The notes beneath the pieces are model-generated. The model was given only the letters and a program-made list of their open reading frames with translations. It searched no databases and was not told the DNA's origin. From Caenimonas sedimenti (GTDB lineage: Bacteria; Pseudomonadota; Gammaproteobacteria; Burkholderiales; Burkholderiaceae_C), in assembly GCF_007833165.1 (NCBI RefSeq), contig NZ_VOBQ01000021.1, positions 1-64,000 on the forward strand: a stretch of DNA of 64,000 bases. Reading direction: 5' to 3'. Made by a program: the position numbers and the translations under genes. The stretch's first letter is position 1. Each line of letters opens with the position of its first letter. This document shows positions 17,844 through 25,430 of this stretch, one piece after another.

Positions 17844-17870
17844 CTCTGAACTCGCTACAGGGTTTTCAAT
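17840..17870 (+). promoter_or_regulatory. Second CadR-type operator/promoter
   Basis: A -35 TTGACT (17840-17845), a 19-bp spacer and -10 TTCAAT (17865-17870) lie right after the kinase gene. The dyad at 17843-17863 has arms ACTCT and AGGGT and keeps the same TGAA and CGCTAC core as the cadA operator. It is even more symmetrical than the cadA copy. It faces the DUF3703 gene at 17894, whose ATG follows at a normal distance with a GGGAAAG ribosome binding site. Confidence 0.75.
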
Positions 17871-17893
17871 TGGGTTTTCAGTGGGAAAGCACC

Positions 17894-18304
17894 ATGAAAC
17901 TTGAGAAAACCGCGGCGACGGATGTTTATCTTCAACTCATTCGTGAGTTCGACGCCAGGACCTCTGAAAGTGTCGAAGCGCGATGGGAATACCTGACCGC
18001 GGCGCACATCGTCGGGCAGCACCATTTTGGCCTTCACCTTGCCAGTCATGGTGTGATGCTCGCCTTCGCGGCCAGAAACGGTGACTGGCCCGAAGTGGTC
18101 GGGCAACTGTTCAGACTGGCCTTGGTCCCGATCGGGCACCTCACGGGGAAGCTGCCGATCGGGAATATTGGGCGGGCTACTGTGAGCGCATTCGCTCCGA
18201 TGCCGCTGGATGAGCGGTCCCGCGGACTTCTTGCGGAGACGTTCCGAACGAAGGCGGAACGCGGCGAACTTCAGCCTGCCAGCGGCCTGTCGAACGACGT
18301 GTAG
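17894..18304 (+). CDS. DUF3703 family protein
   Basis: A 136-residue soluble protein. The sequence EARWEYLTAAHIVGQHHFGLHLASHGVMLAFAARNGDWPEVVGQLFRLALVPIGHLTGKLPIGNIGRATVSAFAPM is characteristic of DUF3703, a helical family of unknown function. Repeated His residues (AAHIVGQHHFGLHLASH) on helical faces suggest a metal site. No signal peptide is seen. It is preceded by a near-copy of the cadA operator, so it is likely induced by CadR with Cd/Pb. Homologues are known beside metal resistance genes. Confidence 0.8.
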   Translation: MKLEKTAATDVYLQLIREFDARTSESVEARWEYLTAAHIVGQHHFGLHLASHGVMLAFAARNGDWPEVVGQLFRLALVPIGHLTGKLPIGNIGRATVSAFAPMPLDERSRGLLAETFRTKAERGELQPASGLSNDV

Positions 18305-18677
18305 GCGACGCTCGCGCGAAGTCCTGTGATGGCGCGCCCGGGAAGCGGCGCTAGCCGTCCTCGCTGAACCACCCAGCCACGCGCGAGCGCCTCAACACCA
18401 TAGGCATCGACCTGAAGGGCTCGACCCGAGATGAGCTGCGCAGCTTCATGCGCAATGAGGTCGACCGGTGGGCGCAAGCGAAAGAAGGCGGGCGTGAATC
18501 CAGAATGAGGTGCGTGACAGGGGAGCTCCATGAAGACAAGGCGCACGGATAACCAATCTGTAATGTGTCTGTCGGGTTGCCGTGCGCTGGTTCTTCCTAG
18601 ACTTTGTTCCGTGATGCAACGCCGTTGCCTCACCTGGCAGTGGCTACTGTGGTCCGCCAGAGTCTTAGGAGACCATC
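18305..18677. other. Gap holding a Bug-protein remnant and a DUF4148 leader
   Basis: No intact gene. A fragment of a Bug/TctC-type binding protein C-terminus reads rightward at 18364-18510 (separate entry). The remainder, 18511-18677, is the upstream region of the DUF4148 gene, with a possible -10 TAGACT near 18598. Confidence 0.6.
18364..18510 (+). pseudogene. C-terminal remnant of a Bug/TctC solute-binding protein
   Basis: Read from 18364, the frame gives LNHPATRERLNTIGIDLKGS, then TRDELRSFMRNEVDRWAQAK. This matches the extreme C-terminus of tripartite tricarboxylate transporter (Bug family) binding proteins, where a stretch like 'RLxxxGxDPxxSTPEEFxxFxxxExxKW' precedes the stop. Nothing upstream belongs to the family, so the rest of the gene has been deleted. 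Bug genes are highly amplified in Burkholderiales, which supports the host assignment and marks an old recombination junction. Confidence 0.55.
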
Positions 18678-19037
18678 ATGAAATTCCGCCATGTTCTGTT
18701 CGCCGTCAGTCTGGGTGCTGTCGCCTCCACGTCGTTCGCCACCCAGCTTTACCATCCCAGCAACGCCGAGGAGGGCGTGACCTTCTTGCCGCTGCACCAG
18801 GCCGGCGGCCTCACTCGCGATCAAGTGCGCACGAACGTGATGGGCGCCCAGCGCGACGGCACGCTCAGTTGGATCAGTCGCGGCTATCCGGGTACGTACC
18901 CACTGGTCCAGGGCCCCAAATTGGGCAACTCGAGGGACCAGGTCGAGGCGGAACTGCGCGCTTGGCAGAAGAGCCCCGTGACGCCGGACGGCATCCGGTT
19001 CATCCCCGGGGAAATCGGTTGGGTGGAAGCGCGCTAG
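18678..19037 (+). CDS. DUF4148 secreted protein
   Basis: A 119-residue exported protein with a signal peptide ending near TSFATQLY. The mature part holds LTRDQVRTNVMGAQRDGTLSWISRGYPGTYP and SRDQVEAELRAWQKSP, the DUF4148 repeat pattern. A strong AGGAG ribosome binding site precedes the ATG. It ends with the sequence RFIPGEIGWVEAR instead of the usual short tail. Function unknown. It lies between the DUF3703 gene and the copper cluster and may respond to one of the two-component systems. Confidence 0.75.
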   Translation: MKFRHVLFAVSLGAVASTSFATQLYHPSNAEEGVTFLPLHQAGGLTRDQVRTNVMGAQRDGTLSWISRGYPGTYPLVQGPKLGNSRDQVEAELRAWQKSPVTPDGIRFIPGEIGWVEAR

Positions 19038-19108
19038 TCGTCGCCGCCGAAAGACCGCAGCAAGTGTGCGCAAACGTGTCCCCTGACCACAAGCCCGACA
19101 AGTCTCAG

Positions 19109-19123
19109 TAGAATCCTCCGACC
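19109..19123 (+). promoter_or_regulatory. Likely -10 box abutting the CzcI-like gene
   Basis: TAGAAT at 19109-19114 is 9 nt upstream of the ATG at 19124, with no Shine-Dalgarno between. The octamer TAGAATCC is identical to that before czcI (3335). The two genes encode similar leader proteins, so a shared leaderless promoter type is suggested. Confidence 0.35.
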
Positions 19124-19537
19124 ATGTCGCGTTTCCGTCTGTTCCTCGCCTGGCTCATCATGGCCGCTATCCCCCTGCAGGGACTGGCGGCCGCGTCGAT
19201 GCTGTTCTGCGGGCCAAACCATGGTCCGGCCCCCGTGGCCGCGCAGCAGGAACGGCACGGACAGGACCGCGCCGATGCAGTGCACCACGATGAGCATACG
19301 AAGCACGTGGATGCTGGCGAGGTCGAGGCCAAGAAGGCCGACGACAACACAGGCAAGAAGTTGACGGACGCGTCGCGCAAGTGCGGCGTCTGCGCTTCCT
19401 GCTGCAACAGTGTGGCGGTCGCCGCATTCCACGAACTGGTCGCCTTCGGGCCAGTGCCTCAGGCTGAATTGGCCGAGCCCTTCGTGCTGATTCACGCCCG
19501 ACCTTCCCAGGTCCCCGACAAACCACCTCGCGCCTGA
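19124..19537 (+). CDS. Secreted His/Cys-rich protein heading the copper cluster
   Basis: A 137-residue exported protein. Residues 1-24 are a signal peptide. The mature chain has a His/Asp/Glu-rich middle (HHDEHTKHVDAGEVEAKK) and a tight cysteine cluster KCGVCASCCNS (CxxCxxCC), ending in DKPPRA. The overall plan, with a C-terminal proline/arginine motif, is like CzcI/CopL-type proteins that open metal operons. It probably binds copper or another soft metal in the periplasm. The two downstream genes are close enough for one transcript. Confidence 0.7.
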   Translation: MSRFRLFLAWLIMAAIPLQGLAAASMLFCGPNHGPAPVAAQQERHGQDRADAVHHDEHTKHVDAGEVEAKKADDNTGKKLTDASRKCGVCASCCNSVAVAAFHELVAFGPVPQAELAEPFVLIHARPSQVPDKPPRA

Positions 19538-19642
19538 TTGCATCCAGGAGCGCCAGCTTGACTGGCGCCGTGGGTGCATTCGTTCGTCCGCCATGCCGTT
19601 TCGGCGATGGCGGTACATCCCCATGAACAACGCGAGGTTCCT

Positions 19643-19993
19643 ATGTTTCAACCCATGCTGGCCCGGTGGCTGGCAGTCTCAGCGAGTCTGTTGACGCTGG
19701 CAGCGGTAGCCCAGACTCCCGCAGCTCCCCCGGCGCGTGCCGCCGCCTCCGCGCCCGTTTCGCAAACCCAGGCTGCGCCCGGCGAGTACCGATCGGCCCT
19801 GGAGGGCTACCAGCCCTATAGCGAGGGGAAGATGGTGCCTTGGAAAGAAGCCAACGACACGGTCGGCAAGATCGGCGGCTGGCGCGCCTATGCAAAAGAA
19901 GCGGCTGAACGGCAGGCAGAGCAAGGGCATGCCGGCCACACCGCGCCCGCGGCAACTGCGCCGAAGCCCGCCGCCAGCCAGACCAAACCCTAG
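19643..19993 (+). CDS. Small exported protein of the copper cluster
   Basis: A 116-residue protein with a signal peptide ending near AVAQTPAA and Ala/Pro-rich low-complexity ends. The central conserved-looking part is EYRSALEGYQPYSEGKMVPWKEANDTVGKIGGWRAYAKEA. This type is regularly found before TolC-like and CopA-like genes in Burkholderiales copper loci. No catalytic motif is visible; a His pair lies in EQGHAGHT. The GAGG before the ATG at 19643 supports that start over upstream options. Function unknown. Confidence 0.65.
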   Translation: MFQPMLARWLAVSASLLTLAAVAQTPAAPPARAAASAPVSQTQAAPGEYRSALEGYQPYSEGKMVPWKEANDTVGKIGGWRAYAKEAAERQAEQGHAGHTAPAATAPKPAASQTKP

Positions 19994-20005
19994 AGGGCGA
20001 AAGAA

Positions 20006-21430
20006 ATGCACAGAAACTTTCGAGTCTCCGGTTTGGGCGCGGCCGTGCTCCTGCTGGCCGGATGCGCGAGCGTCAACATCGATCAGGCGCTGCAGGAAAC
20101 AAATCAATCGACCCAGGACTTCACCCAGGGCAAGCTGGAGCTCAGTCGAACCGAGCAGCAGCGCCAGTCGCGAGGCCAGCTCAGCGAACGGCTGTTGGCC
20201 AAGCCCTTGACCATGGACGACGCCGTGCAACTGGCGCTGGCGAACAGTTCGTCCATGCAAGCCCTGGTGGCGCAGAGCTGGGCCGACATGGCTGCCGCCA
20301 ACCAGGCGGGGCGAATCAGCAATCCCGTCTTCACGTTCGAACGCATCCGCGCTGGGGACGAACTGGAGCTGGGGCGCTTGCTGTCCATCGGCCTGCTGGA
20401 CCTCCTCACGCTCCCCCAGCGCCTGGTGATTTCCCGCAACCAGGTCGCCCAAGCCAAGGTCCAACTGAGCGGCACCGTGGTCGAGCAAGTGAGCCAAGTC
20501 AGGCAGGCCTGGGTTCGGGCCGTCGCCGCCCACCAGTTGCTGCAGTACGCCGACCAGGTCAACCGGTCGGCCCAAGCCAGCGCGGAGCTGGCCAAGCGCA
20601 TGCAGGCGGTGGGGAACTTCACCAAGTTGCAGCGCATGCGCCAGCATGTCTTCTATGCCGATGCAGCGGCGCAGCTGGCTTCGGCGCAGCATGCGGTCAC
20701 GGCCGCGCGTGAGGAACTGGTGCGTCTGCTCGGTTTGACGGACGCGCAGGCGATACAGCTGAAGCTGCCGGATCGCCTGCCGGATCTGCCGAAGGAACCC
20801 AAGGCGGCCGCCGACGTCAGCGCGTCGGCGCTCCAGCAACGGATCGACGTGCAGCTGGCCCGCCTGCAACTTGACGTGGCCGGGAAATCGCAGAACCTGT
20901 CCCTCCTGAACAGCCTGCTTGACGTCGAGGCTGGGGTCCGCCGCGACACCGTCTTTGACAACCACTCCGGCGAGAAAAGCCATCGCAGGGGCTATGAGCT
21001 GGCGATCCGGCTTCCGATCTTCGACTGGGGCGGGGCCCAGCGCGCCGGCATGAACGCGCAGTCCCTTGCAGCAGCCAATCGGTATGAGTCCGTGGTGCGC
21101 TCGGCGGCGTCGCAACTGCGAGAGAGCTACTCGGCCTACCGCACCGCCTACGACCTGGCCAGGCACTACCGCGACGAGATCGTGCCGCTTCGCCAAGTGA
21201 TGGCCGAGGAGAACGTGCTTCGCTACAACGGCATGTTGATTGGCGTCTTCGAGTTGCTGGCCGACAGCCGGGACCAGGTCACAAGCGTCATGCAGGCCAT
21301 CAATGCACAGCAGCAGTTCTGGCTGGCCGACGCCGGACTCGCCGCTTCGATCATCGGCAAGCCAGTGGCCATGGGCGCGACGCCAGTCTCCGCCAGCACC
21401 GCAGGCGGCTCGGAAGGGCCGGGCCATTGA
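20006..21430 (+). CDS. TolC-family outer-membrane lipoprotein
   Basis: A 474-residue outer-membrane factor. The lipobox LLAGC lies near residue 20. Two OEP repeats follow (PLTMDDAVQLALANSSSMQALVAQ; LRESYSAYRTAYDLARHYRDEIVPLRQVMAEENVLRYNGML). No RND or adaptor gene is adjacent, unlike the other two channels in the window. It leads instead into the multicopper oxidase gene. It may serve a pump elsewhere or a copper-specific export. Family assignment is firm, partner uncertain. Confidence 0.82.
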   Translation: MHRNFRVSGLGAAVLLLAGCASVNIDQALQETNQSTQDFTQGKLELSRTEQQRQSRGQLSERLLAKPLTMDDAVQLALANSSSMQALVAQSWADMAAANQAGRISNPVFTFERIRAGDELELGRLLSIGLLDLLTLPQRLVISRNQVAQAKVQLSGTVVEQVSQVRQAWVRAVAAHQLLQYADQVNRSAQASAELAKRMQAVGNFTKLQRMRQHVFYADAAAQLASAQHAVTAAREELVRLLGLTDAQAIQLKLPDRLPDLPKEPKAAADVSASALQQRIDVQLARLQLDVAGKSQNLSLLNSLLDVEAGVRRDTVFDNHSGEKSHRRGYELAIRLPIFDWGGAQRAGMNAQSLAAANRYESVVRSAASQLRESYSAYRTAYDLARHYRDEIVPLRQVMAEENVLRYNGMLIGVFELLADSRDQVTSVMQAINAQQQFWLADAGLAASIIGKPVAMGATPVSASTAGGSEGPGH

Positions 21431-21464
21431 TGGCTCGCCGCGGACCACATACGGAATCAAATCA

Positions 21465-22880
21465 ATGACTAGCAGACGCAATTTTTTATCCGGCGCCGGT
21501 GCGATCACGGGTGCCATCGCTGCAGCCTCGGTCAGCAAAGTCGCCATGGCGGCGTTGCCCGAGCCGGTGCTGCAGACCAAAGCGGACACCATGCCGCCCC
21601 TGGTGCCCAACACCGGGCGGCACTACAACCCCATCGTCACGCTCAACGGCTGGACGCTGCCTTGGCGCATGAACAACGGCATCAAGGAATTTCACCTGGT
21701 CGCCGAGCCGGTGGTGCGCGAGATGTCCCCTGGATTCAAGGCGCACCTGTGGGGATACAACGGCCAATCACCGGGACCCACGATCGAGGTGGTCGAGGGG
21801 GATCGGGTGCGGATATTCGTCACCAACAAGCTGCCCGAGCACACCAGCATCCACTGGCATGGCCAGCGGCTGCCAAACGGCATGGATGGCGTGGGGGGGT
21901 TGAACCAGAAAGCAATCGATCCGGGCAAGACCTATGTGTACGAGTTCGTGGCACGGCGCCCCGGCACCTTCATGTACCACCCACATGCGGACGAAATGAC
22001 GCAGATGGCGATGGGGATGATGGGGTTCTGGGTGACCCACCCGAAAGCCAGGCATCCGCTCATCGACGAGGTGGACCGCGATTTCGTCTTCCTGCTCAAC
22101 GCCTACGACGTGGAGCCGGGCGCCTACACGCCCAAGATCATGACGATGCTGGACTTCAACCTGTGGACGTTCAACAGCCGCATCTTTCCGGGCATCGATT
22201 CGATGAACGTTCGCAAGAACGACAAGGTGCGCATCCGCATCGGCAACCTGACGATGACCAACCACCCCATCCACCTGCACGGGCACGAGTTCCTGGTCAC
22301 CGGCACCGATGGCGGCCCAACGCCCAAGAGCACACGCTGGTACGAGGTGACGACGGACGTGGCCGTGGGCCAGATGCGCCAGATCGAGTTCCTGGCCGAC
22401 GAGGAGGGCGATTGGGCGTTCCATTGCCACAAGAGCCACCACACCATGAATGCGATGGGCCATGACGTGCCGACCATGATCGGTGTGGACCACCGCAAGG
22501 TGGTCAAGGACATCACCAACCTGGTACCGGATTACATGGTGATGGGGGAGCGCGGCATGGCCGACATGGCGGAGATGACGATGCCCTTGCCCGACAACAC
22601 CGAACCCATGATGGGCGGACAGGGTCCGTTCGGTTCCGTCGAAATGGGCGGCATGTTCACCGTGGTCAAGGTCCGGGCCGACCAGAAGCCTCGCGACTAC
22701 AAGAACACCGGATGGTTCAAGCACCCGCCCGGCACCGTGGCCTATGAGTTCAAAGGCGCACTTCCCGATCCTGCGCGCTTCCAGTCGGAAGGCAGCGGCT
22801 CAATGCCCCCCAAGGGCCGCTCAAGGAAAGACGTGGAAGTCCAGATCCGTAAACCCTCGTCCGGCCACTCCGGCCACTAA
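21465..22880 (+). CDS. Tat-exported multicopper oxidase (CopA/CueO-like)
   Basis: A 471-residue periplasmic oxidase likely converting Cu(I) to Cu(II). The Tat motif SRRNFL at residues 3-8 opens the signal peptide. The four copper motifs are present: HWHG (130-133), YHPH (171-174), HPIHLHGHEF (267-276) and HCHKSHHTMNAMGH (320-333), giving a type 1 site with Cys 321. It is shorter than plasmid CopA (about 600 residues) and lacks its long Met-rich repeats, though a Met/Gly stretch is near 356-390. The tail has GHSGH. The start at 21465 is fixed by the Tat motif. Confidence 0.88.
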   Translation: MTSRRNFLSGAGAITGAIAAASVSKVAMAALPEPVLQTKADTMPPLVPNTGRHYNPIVTLNGWTLPWRMNNGIKEFHLVAEPVVREMSPGFKAHLWGYNGQSPGPTIEVVEGDRVRIFVTNKLPEHTSIHWHGQRLPNGMDGVGGLNQKAIDPGKTYVYEFVARRPGTFMYHPHADEMTQMAMGMMGFWVTHPKARHPLIDEVDRDFVFLLNAYDVEPGAYTPKIMTMLDFNLWTFNSRIFPGIDSMNVRKNDKVRIRIGNLTMTNHPIHLHGHEFLVTGTDGGPTPKSTRWYEVTTDVAVGQMRQIEFLADEEGDWAFHCHKSHHTMNAMGHDVPTMIGVDHRKVVKDITNLVPDYMVMGERGMADMAEMTMPLPDNTEPMMGGQGPFGSVEMGGMFTVVKVRADQKPRDYKNTGWFKHPPGTVAYEFKGALPDPARFQSEGSGSMPPKGRSRKDVEVQIRKPSSGHSGH

Positions 22881-22922
22881 CCCGGCGAATCCGCCAACCG
22901 TGTCATTGAAAGGACATTTGAG

Positions 22923-23420
22923 ATGAAACTACTGAACGCACTGCTGGCAGCAGCGCTGATGGGCGTGTCGCTGGGAGCCGTGGCTCACGAAGGCGAAGAT
23001 CACAAGAAGAAGGCCGGGCCGGTCAAGAAGGAACAGAAGGACTGGGGCATCGCAGGTGATGCGAAAGCCGTGAAGCGCACGATCGAGGTCGCGATGACCG
23101 ACAACATGCGCTTCACGCCTGACAAGATCGAGGTCAAACAGGGCGAGACGATCAAGTTCGTCATCAAGAACAACGGCAAGTTGATGCACGAGATGGTCAT
23201 CGGTACCAAGAAGGTGTTGGAGGAACACGCGGCTCTGATGGTCAAGTTTCCGACCATGGAGCACGAAGAGCCCTACATGACTCACGTGGCGCAGGGAAAG
23301 ACCGGCCAGATGATCTGGAACTTCAATCGCCCCGGCGATTTCGACTTCGCCTGCTTGATCGCGGGTCACTACCAGGCCGGCATGGTCGGCAAGATCAAGG
23401 TGGTTGCGGGGGGAAAGTGA
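22923..23420 (+). CDS. Periplasmic cupredoxin
   Basis: A 165-residue type 1 copper protein. A signal peptide ends near GAVAHEGEDH, leaving an N-terminal His/Lys segment (HEGEDHKKK). The copper ligands can be placed as His in KLMHEMVIG, and Cys, His and Met in FACLIAGHYQAGM. A long Met/His insert (FPTMEHEEPYMTHV) could add a second site. It probably accepts electrons or copper from the multicopper oxidase encoded just upstream. The stop overlaps the next start by 4 bp. Confidence 0.85.
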   Translation: MKLLNALLAAALMGVSLGAVAHEGEDHKKKAGPVKKEQKDWGIAGDAKAVKRTIEVAMTDNMRFTPDKIEVKQGETIKFVIKNNGKLMHEMVIGTKKVLEEHAALMVKFPTMEHEEPYMTHVAQGKTGQMIWNFNRPGDFDFACLIAGHYQAGMVGKIKVVAGGK

Positions 23421-23917
23421 CGAACATGGAACTGGTCACGAGCACTGAGCCCGCCGTCAGCCGGCGAGCGCTACTGACCGCGGCCGCCATGTTGCTCGCG
23501 GTGTGTTCCCCAGCCTCGGCGAAGTCCCTCTTCGCCGAGGTCTGGAAAGACCCGAACTGCGGGTGCTGCAAGGACTGGATAGCACACCTGGAGGCCGGCG
23601 GCTTCAGGGTCAAGGTCAACGACACCGGCAACGAGCGCATCCGCGAGCGGCTGGGCGTGGACCGCAAGTACGGGTCATGCCACACCGCCCTCATTGGTGG
23701 CTATGCCATCGAAGGTCACGTTCCGGTCAACGAGATTCAGCGACTTCTCAAAGAGAAGCCGACCGCCTTGGGACTGGCCGTGCCAGGCATGCCGGTCGGG
23801 TCTCCTGGCATGGATGGAGGCCTCTACGGGAACCGCAAGGATCCCTACAGCGTGATGCTGCTGACCAAGGACGGCGGCGCCACGGTTTATCAACGCTACG
23901 AAGGAAGCAAATCATGA
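23417..23917 (+). CDS. DUF411 metal-binding protein
   Basis: A 166-residue exported protein of the DUF411 family. The hydrophobic region after VSRRALLTAAAMLLAV looks like a Tat or Sec signal. The mature domain has the paired cysteines NCGCCKDW and the later KYGSCHTALIGGYAIEGHVP, the standard DUF411 metal site. Members are periplasmic and found with copper and silver genes. It overlaps the cupredoxin and the next CusF-like gene by 4 bp each, so a single transcript is likely. Confidence 0.85.
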   Translation: MTNMELVTSTEPAVSRRALLTAAAMLLAVCSPASAKSLFAEVWKDPNCGCCKDWIAHLEAGGFRVKVNDTGNERIRERLGVDRKYGSCHTALIGGYAIEGHVPVNEIQRLLKEKPTALGLAVPGMPVGSPGMDGGLYGNRKDPYSVMLLTKDGGATVYQRYEGSKS

Positions 23918-24258
23918 AAGCCATCCAACACACACTGCTGGCCGCGGCCATCGTCGCTGCTGCTGCTTTGCCGCTGACGGTTCTGGCGCAGGCCGCTGCA
24001 ACTGGCGCAGCCGCGGCAGCAAAGCCGGCGACGGGCGAAATGACCGAGGCCGAAGTGCGAAAGGTCGACAAGGACAGCAAGAAGATCACGTTGAAACACG
24101 GCGCGATCAAGAACCTCGACATGCCGCCCATGACCATGGTGTTCGGTGTCAGCGATGCCGCGCTCCTGGACAAGGTCAACGTGGGCGACAAGGTTCGCTT
24201 CACCGCCACCGGGGAAGGTGGCAAGTTCACTGTGACGGAGCTTCAGCCGGCCAAGTAG
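23914..24258 (+). CDS. CusF-like periplasmic copper protein
   Basis: A 114-residue exported protein. A signal peptide ends near VLAQAAA, followed by an Ala-rich linker. The OB-fold core reads EVRKVDKDSKKITLKHGAIKNLDMPPMTMVF. His and the two Met ligands of CusF are kept, but the Trp that caps Cu(I) in E. coli CusF is replaced by Met (LDMPPMTM). A close paralogue with the same change is at 29031. It probably binds Cu(I)/Ag(I) and hands it to efflux. Confidence 0.85.
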   Translation: MKAIQHTLLAAAIVAAAALPLTVLAQAAATGAAAAAKPATGEMTEAEVRKVDKDSKKITLKHGAIKNLDMPPMTMVFGVSDAALLDKVNVGDKVRFTATGEGGKFTVTELQPAK

Positions 24259-24270
24259 AAAGCGCGGCCG

Positions 24271-24459
24271 ATGTCCCACGAAATGTTCAAGATTGCCAGC
24301 GCCTCGCGTGAGACGTTGAGCATCATCTTGGTGGGCGGCGGATTGACAGCGCTTTGCCTGGTGGCTCTGACAGGGTTTCTTTTCTGGCGCGACAAGCGCC
24401 GCAGCTTGGGACGCCCCAAGCAGCGCGGACTTCGCACACGCAAGTCTCGAAGACGGTGA
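24271..24459 (+). CDS. Small membrane protein with basic tail
   Basis: A 62-residue product starting 12 bp after the CusF-like gene. It contains one transmembrane helix (LSIILVGGGLTALCLVALTGFLFW) and a positively charged C-terminus (RDKRRSLGRPKQRGLRTRKSRRR) likely facing the cytosol. The layout resembles the doubtful protein at 10679. Placement inside the copper cluster favours a real gene, but no family is known to me. Confidence 0.5.
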   Translation: MSHEMFKIASASRETLSIILVGGGLTALCLVALTGFLFWRDKRRSLGRPKQRGLRTRKSRRR

Positions 24460-24624
24460 CAACGCCGCGGGGACTTGGCGACGAGTGAGTGACGAACGCC
24501 CGTCAGGGGCGCCTTCGTTCGAAGGGAGTTGGGGCAGCAGTCAGCGCCAAGTGGCGCTGGAACAGTCGCGGCGCCGTGCCGCGCAAGCCGCTTTACGGCG
24601 GTCTAACCTTTCTTGGAGAAAATC

Positions 24625-24960
24625 ATGCCCCACCAAAAGCACCTCTCGTGCATCGAAGCCTGTCACGCATGCGCCGTCGCGTGCAATCATTGCGCCGCAT
24701 CCTGCCTACAGGAGCAGGATGTGAAGATGATGGCGCGCTGCATCGCGCTCGACACGGATTGCGCCGCGATCTGCCAGCTGGCCGCTGCGGCGATGGCGCG
24801 TGGCAGCGAACATGCGAAGGCCATCTGCGGCTTGTGCGCCGATATCTGCCAATCGTGCGGCGACGAGTGCGCCCAGCACGACATGGAGCATTGCCAGCAG
24901 TGCGCGAAGGCCTGTCATCAGTGCGCCCAGGAGTGCCGCAAGATGGCGGCGATGGCCTAG
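24625..24960 (+). CDS. Csp-like four-helix copper storage protein
   Basis: A 111-residue cysteine-rich protein without a signal peptide, so probably cytosolic like Csp3. Cysteines recur every three or four residues along four helices (CIEACHACAVACNHCAASC; CAAICQL; CGLCADICQSCGDEC; CQQCAKACHQCAQEC), giving about 19 thiols facing the bundle core. Csp proteins store many Cu(I) ions. The ATG at 24625 follows TTGGAGAAA with good spacing; a TTG four codons earlier overlaps that site. It links the periplasmic copper system to cytosolic buffering. Confidence 0.88.
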   Translation: MPHQKHLSCIEACHACAVACNHCAASCLQEQDVKMMARCIALDTDCAAICQLAAAAMARGSEHAKAICGLCADICQSCGDECAQHDMEHCQQCAKACHQCAQECRKMAAMA

Positions 24961-24997
24961 AAGTCCCGAACAACCAACACACACCAGGAAAACCGAA

Positions 24998-25423
24998 ATG
25001 ACCCAACAACGCATGCACATCATGGCCACGGCCGCAGCGGTGGTCGCCCTGACCGCCGGCTTATTGCAAACGGCCGTTCAGGCGCAGCCGAGCAAGCCCG
25101 CTCACGCCGGCGGACACAGCACCGCTGCGAGCGCTGCACCAATGCCCTCTGGCGGCATGGACATGAAGGCGATGATGAAGGAGAGCAACGAGAAGATGGC
25201 GGGCATGTCCATGACGGGCAAGCCGGACGTCGACTTCGCGATGATGATGCGCATCCACCACCAAGGCGCGATCCAGATGTCCGAGGCCGAGCTCAAGGAC
25301 GGGAAGGATCCGGAGATGAAGAAAATGGCCCGCAAGATCATCTCCGACCAGAAGAAGGAGATTGCGCAGCTCGACAAGTTCCTGGCGAAGCAGGGACATT
25401 CGATGGACATGATGAAGAAGTAG
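24998..25423 (+). CDS. DUF305 exported protein
   Basis: A 141-residue secreted protein with a signal peptide ending near AVQAQPSKP. The mature part is Met/His-rich (HAGGHSTAASAAPMPSGGMDMKAMMKE) and contains the DUF305 core DVDFAMMMRIHHQGAIQMSEAELKDGKDPEMKKMARKIISDQKKEIAQL. DUF305 is a ferritin-like helical family common in copper loci; the conserved MxxHHxxA motif is present as MRIHHQGA. It ends with HSMDMMKK. It probably binds Cu(I) in the periplasm. Confidence 0.85.
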   Translation: MTQQRMHIMATAAAVVALTAGLLQTAVQAQPSKPAHAGGHSTAASAAPMPSGGMDMKAMMKESNEKMAGMSMTGKPDVDFAMMMRIHHQGAIQMSEAELKDGKDPEMKKMARKIISDQKKEIAQLDKFLAKQGHSMDMMKK

Positions 25424-25430
25424 CAGACCC

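Noticed and set aside
18271..18633. A 120-residue open frame on the minus strand
   Set aside because: The opposite strand contains a recognisable Bug-protein remnant, and the minus frame shows no signal peptide, motif or ribosome binding site.
19679..21613. A 644-residue open frame opposite the TolC-like and neighbouring genes
   Set aside because: It crosses several real genes on the other strand, has no domain or ribosome binding site, and is explained by high GC.
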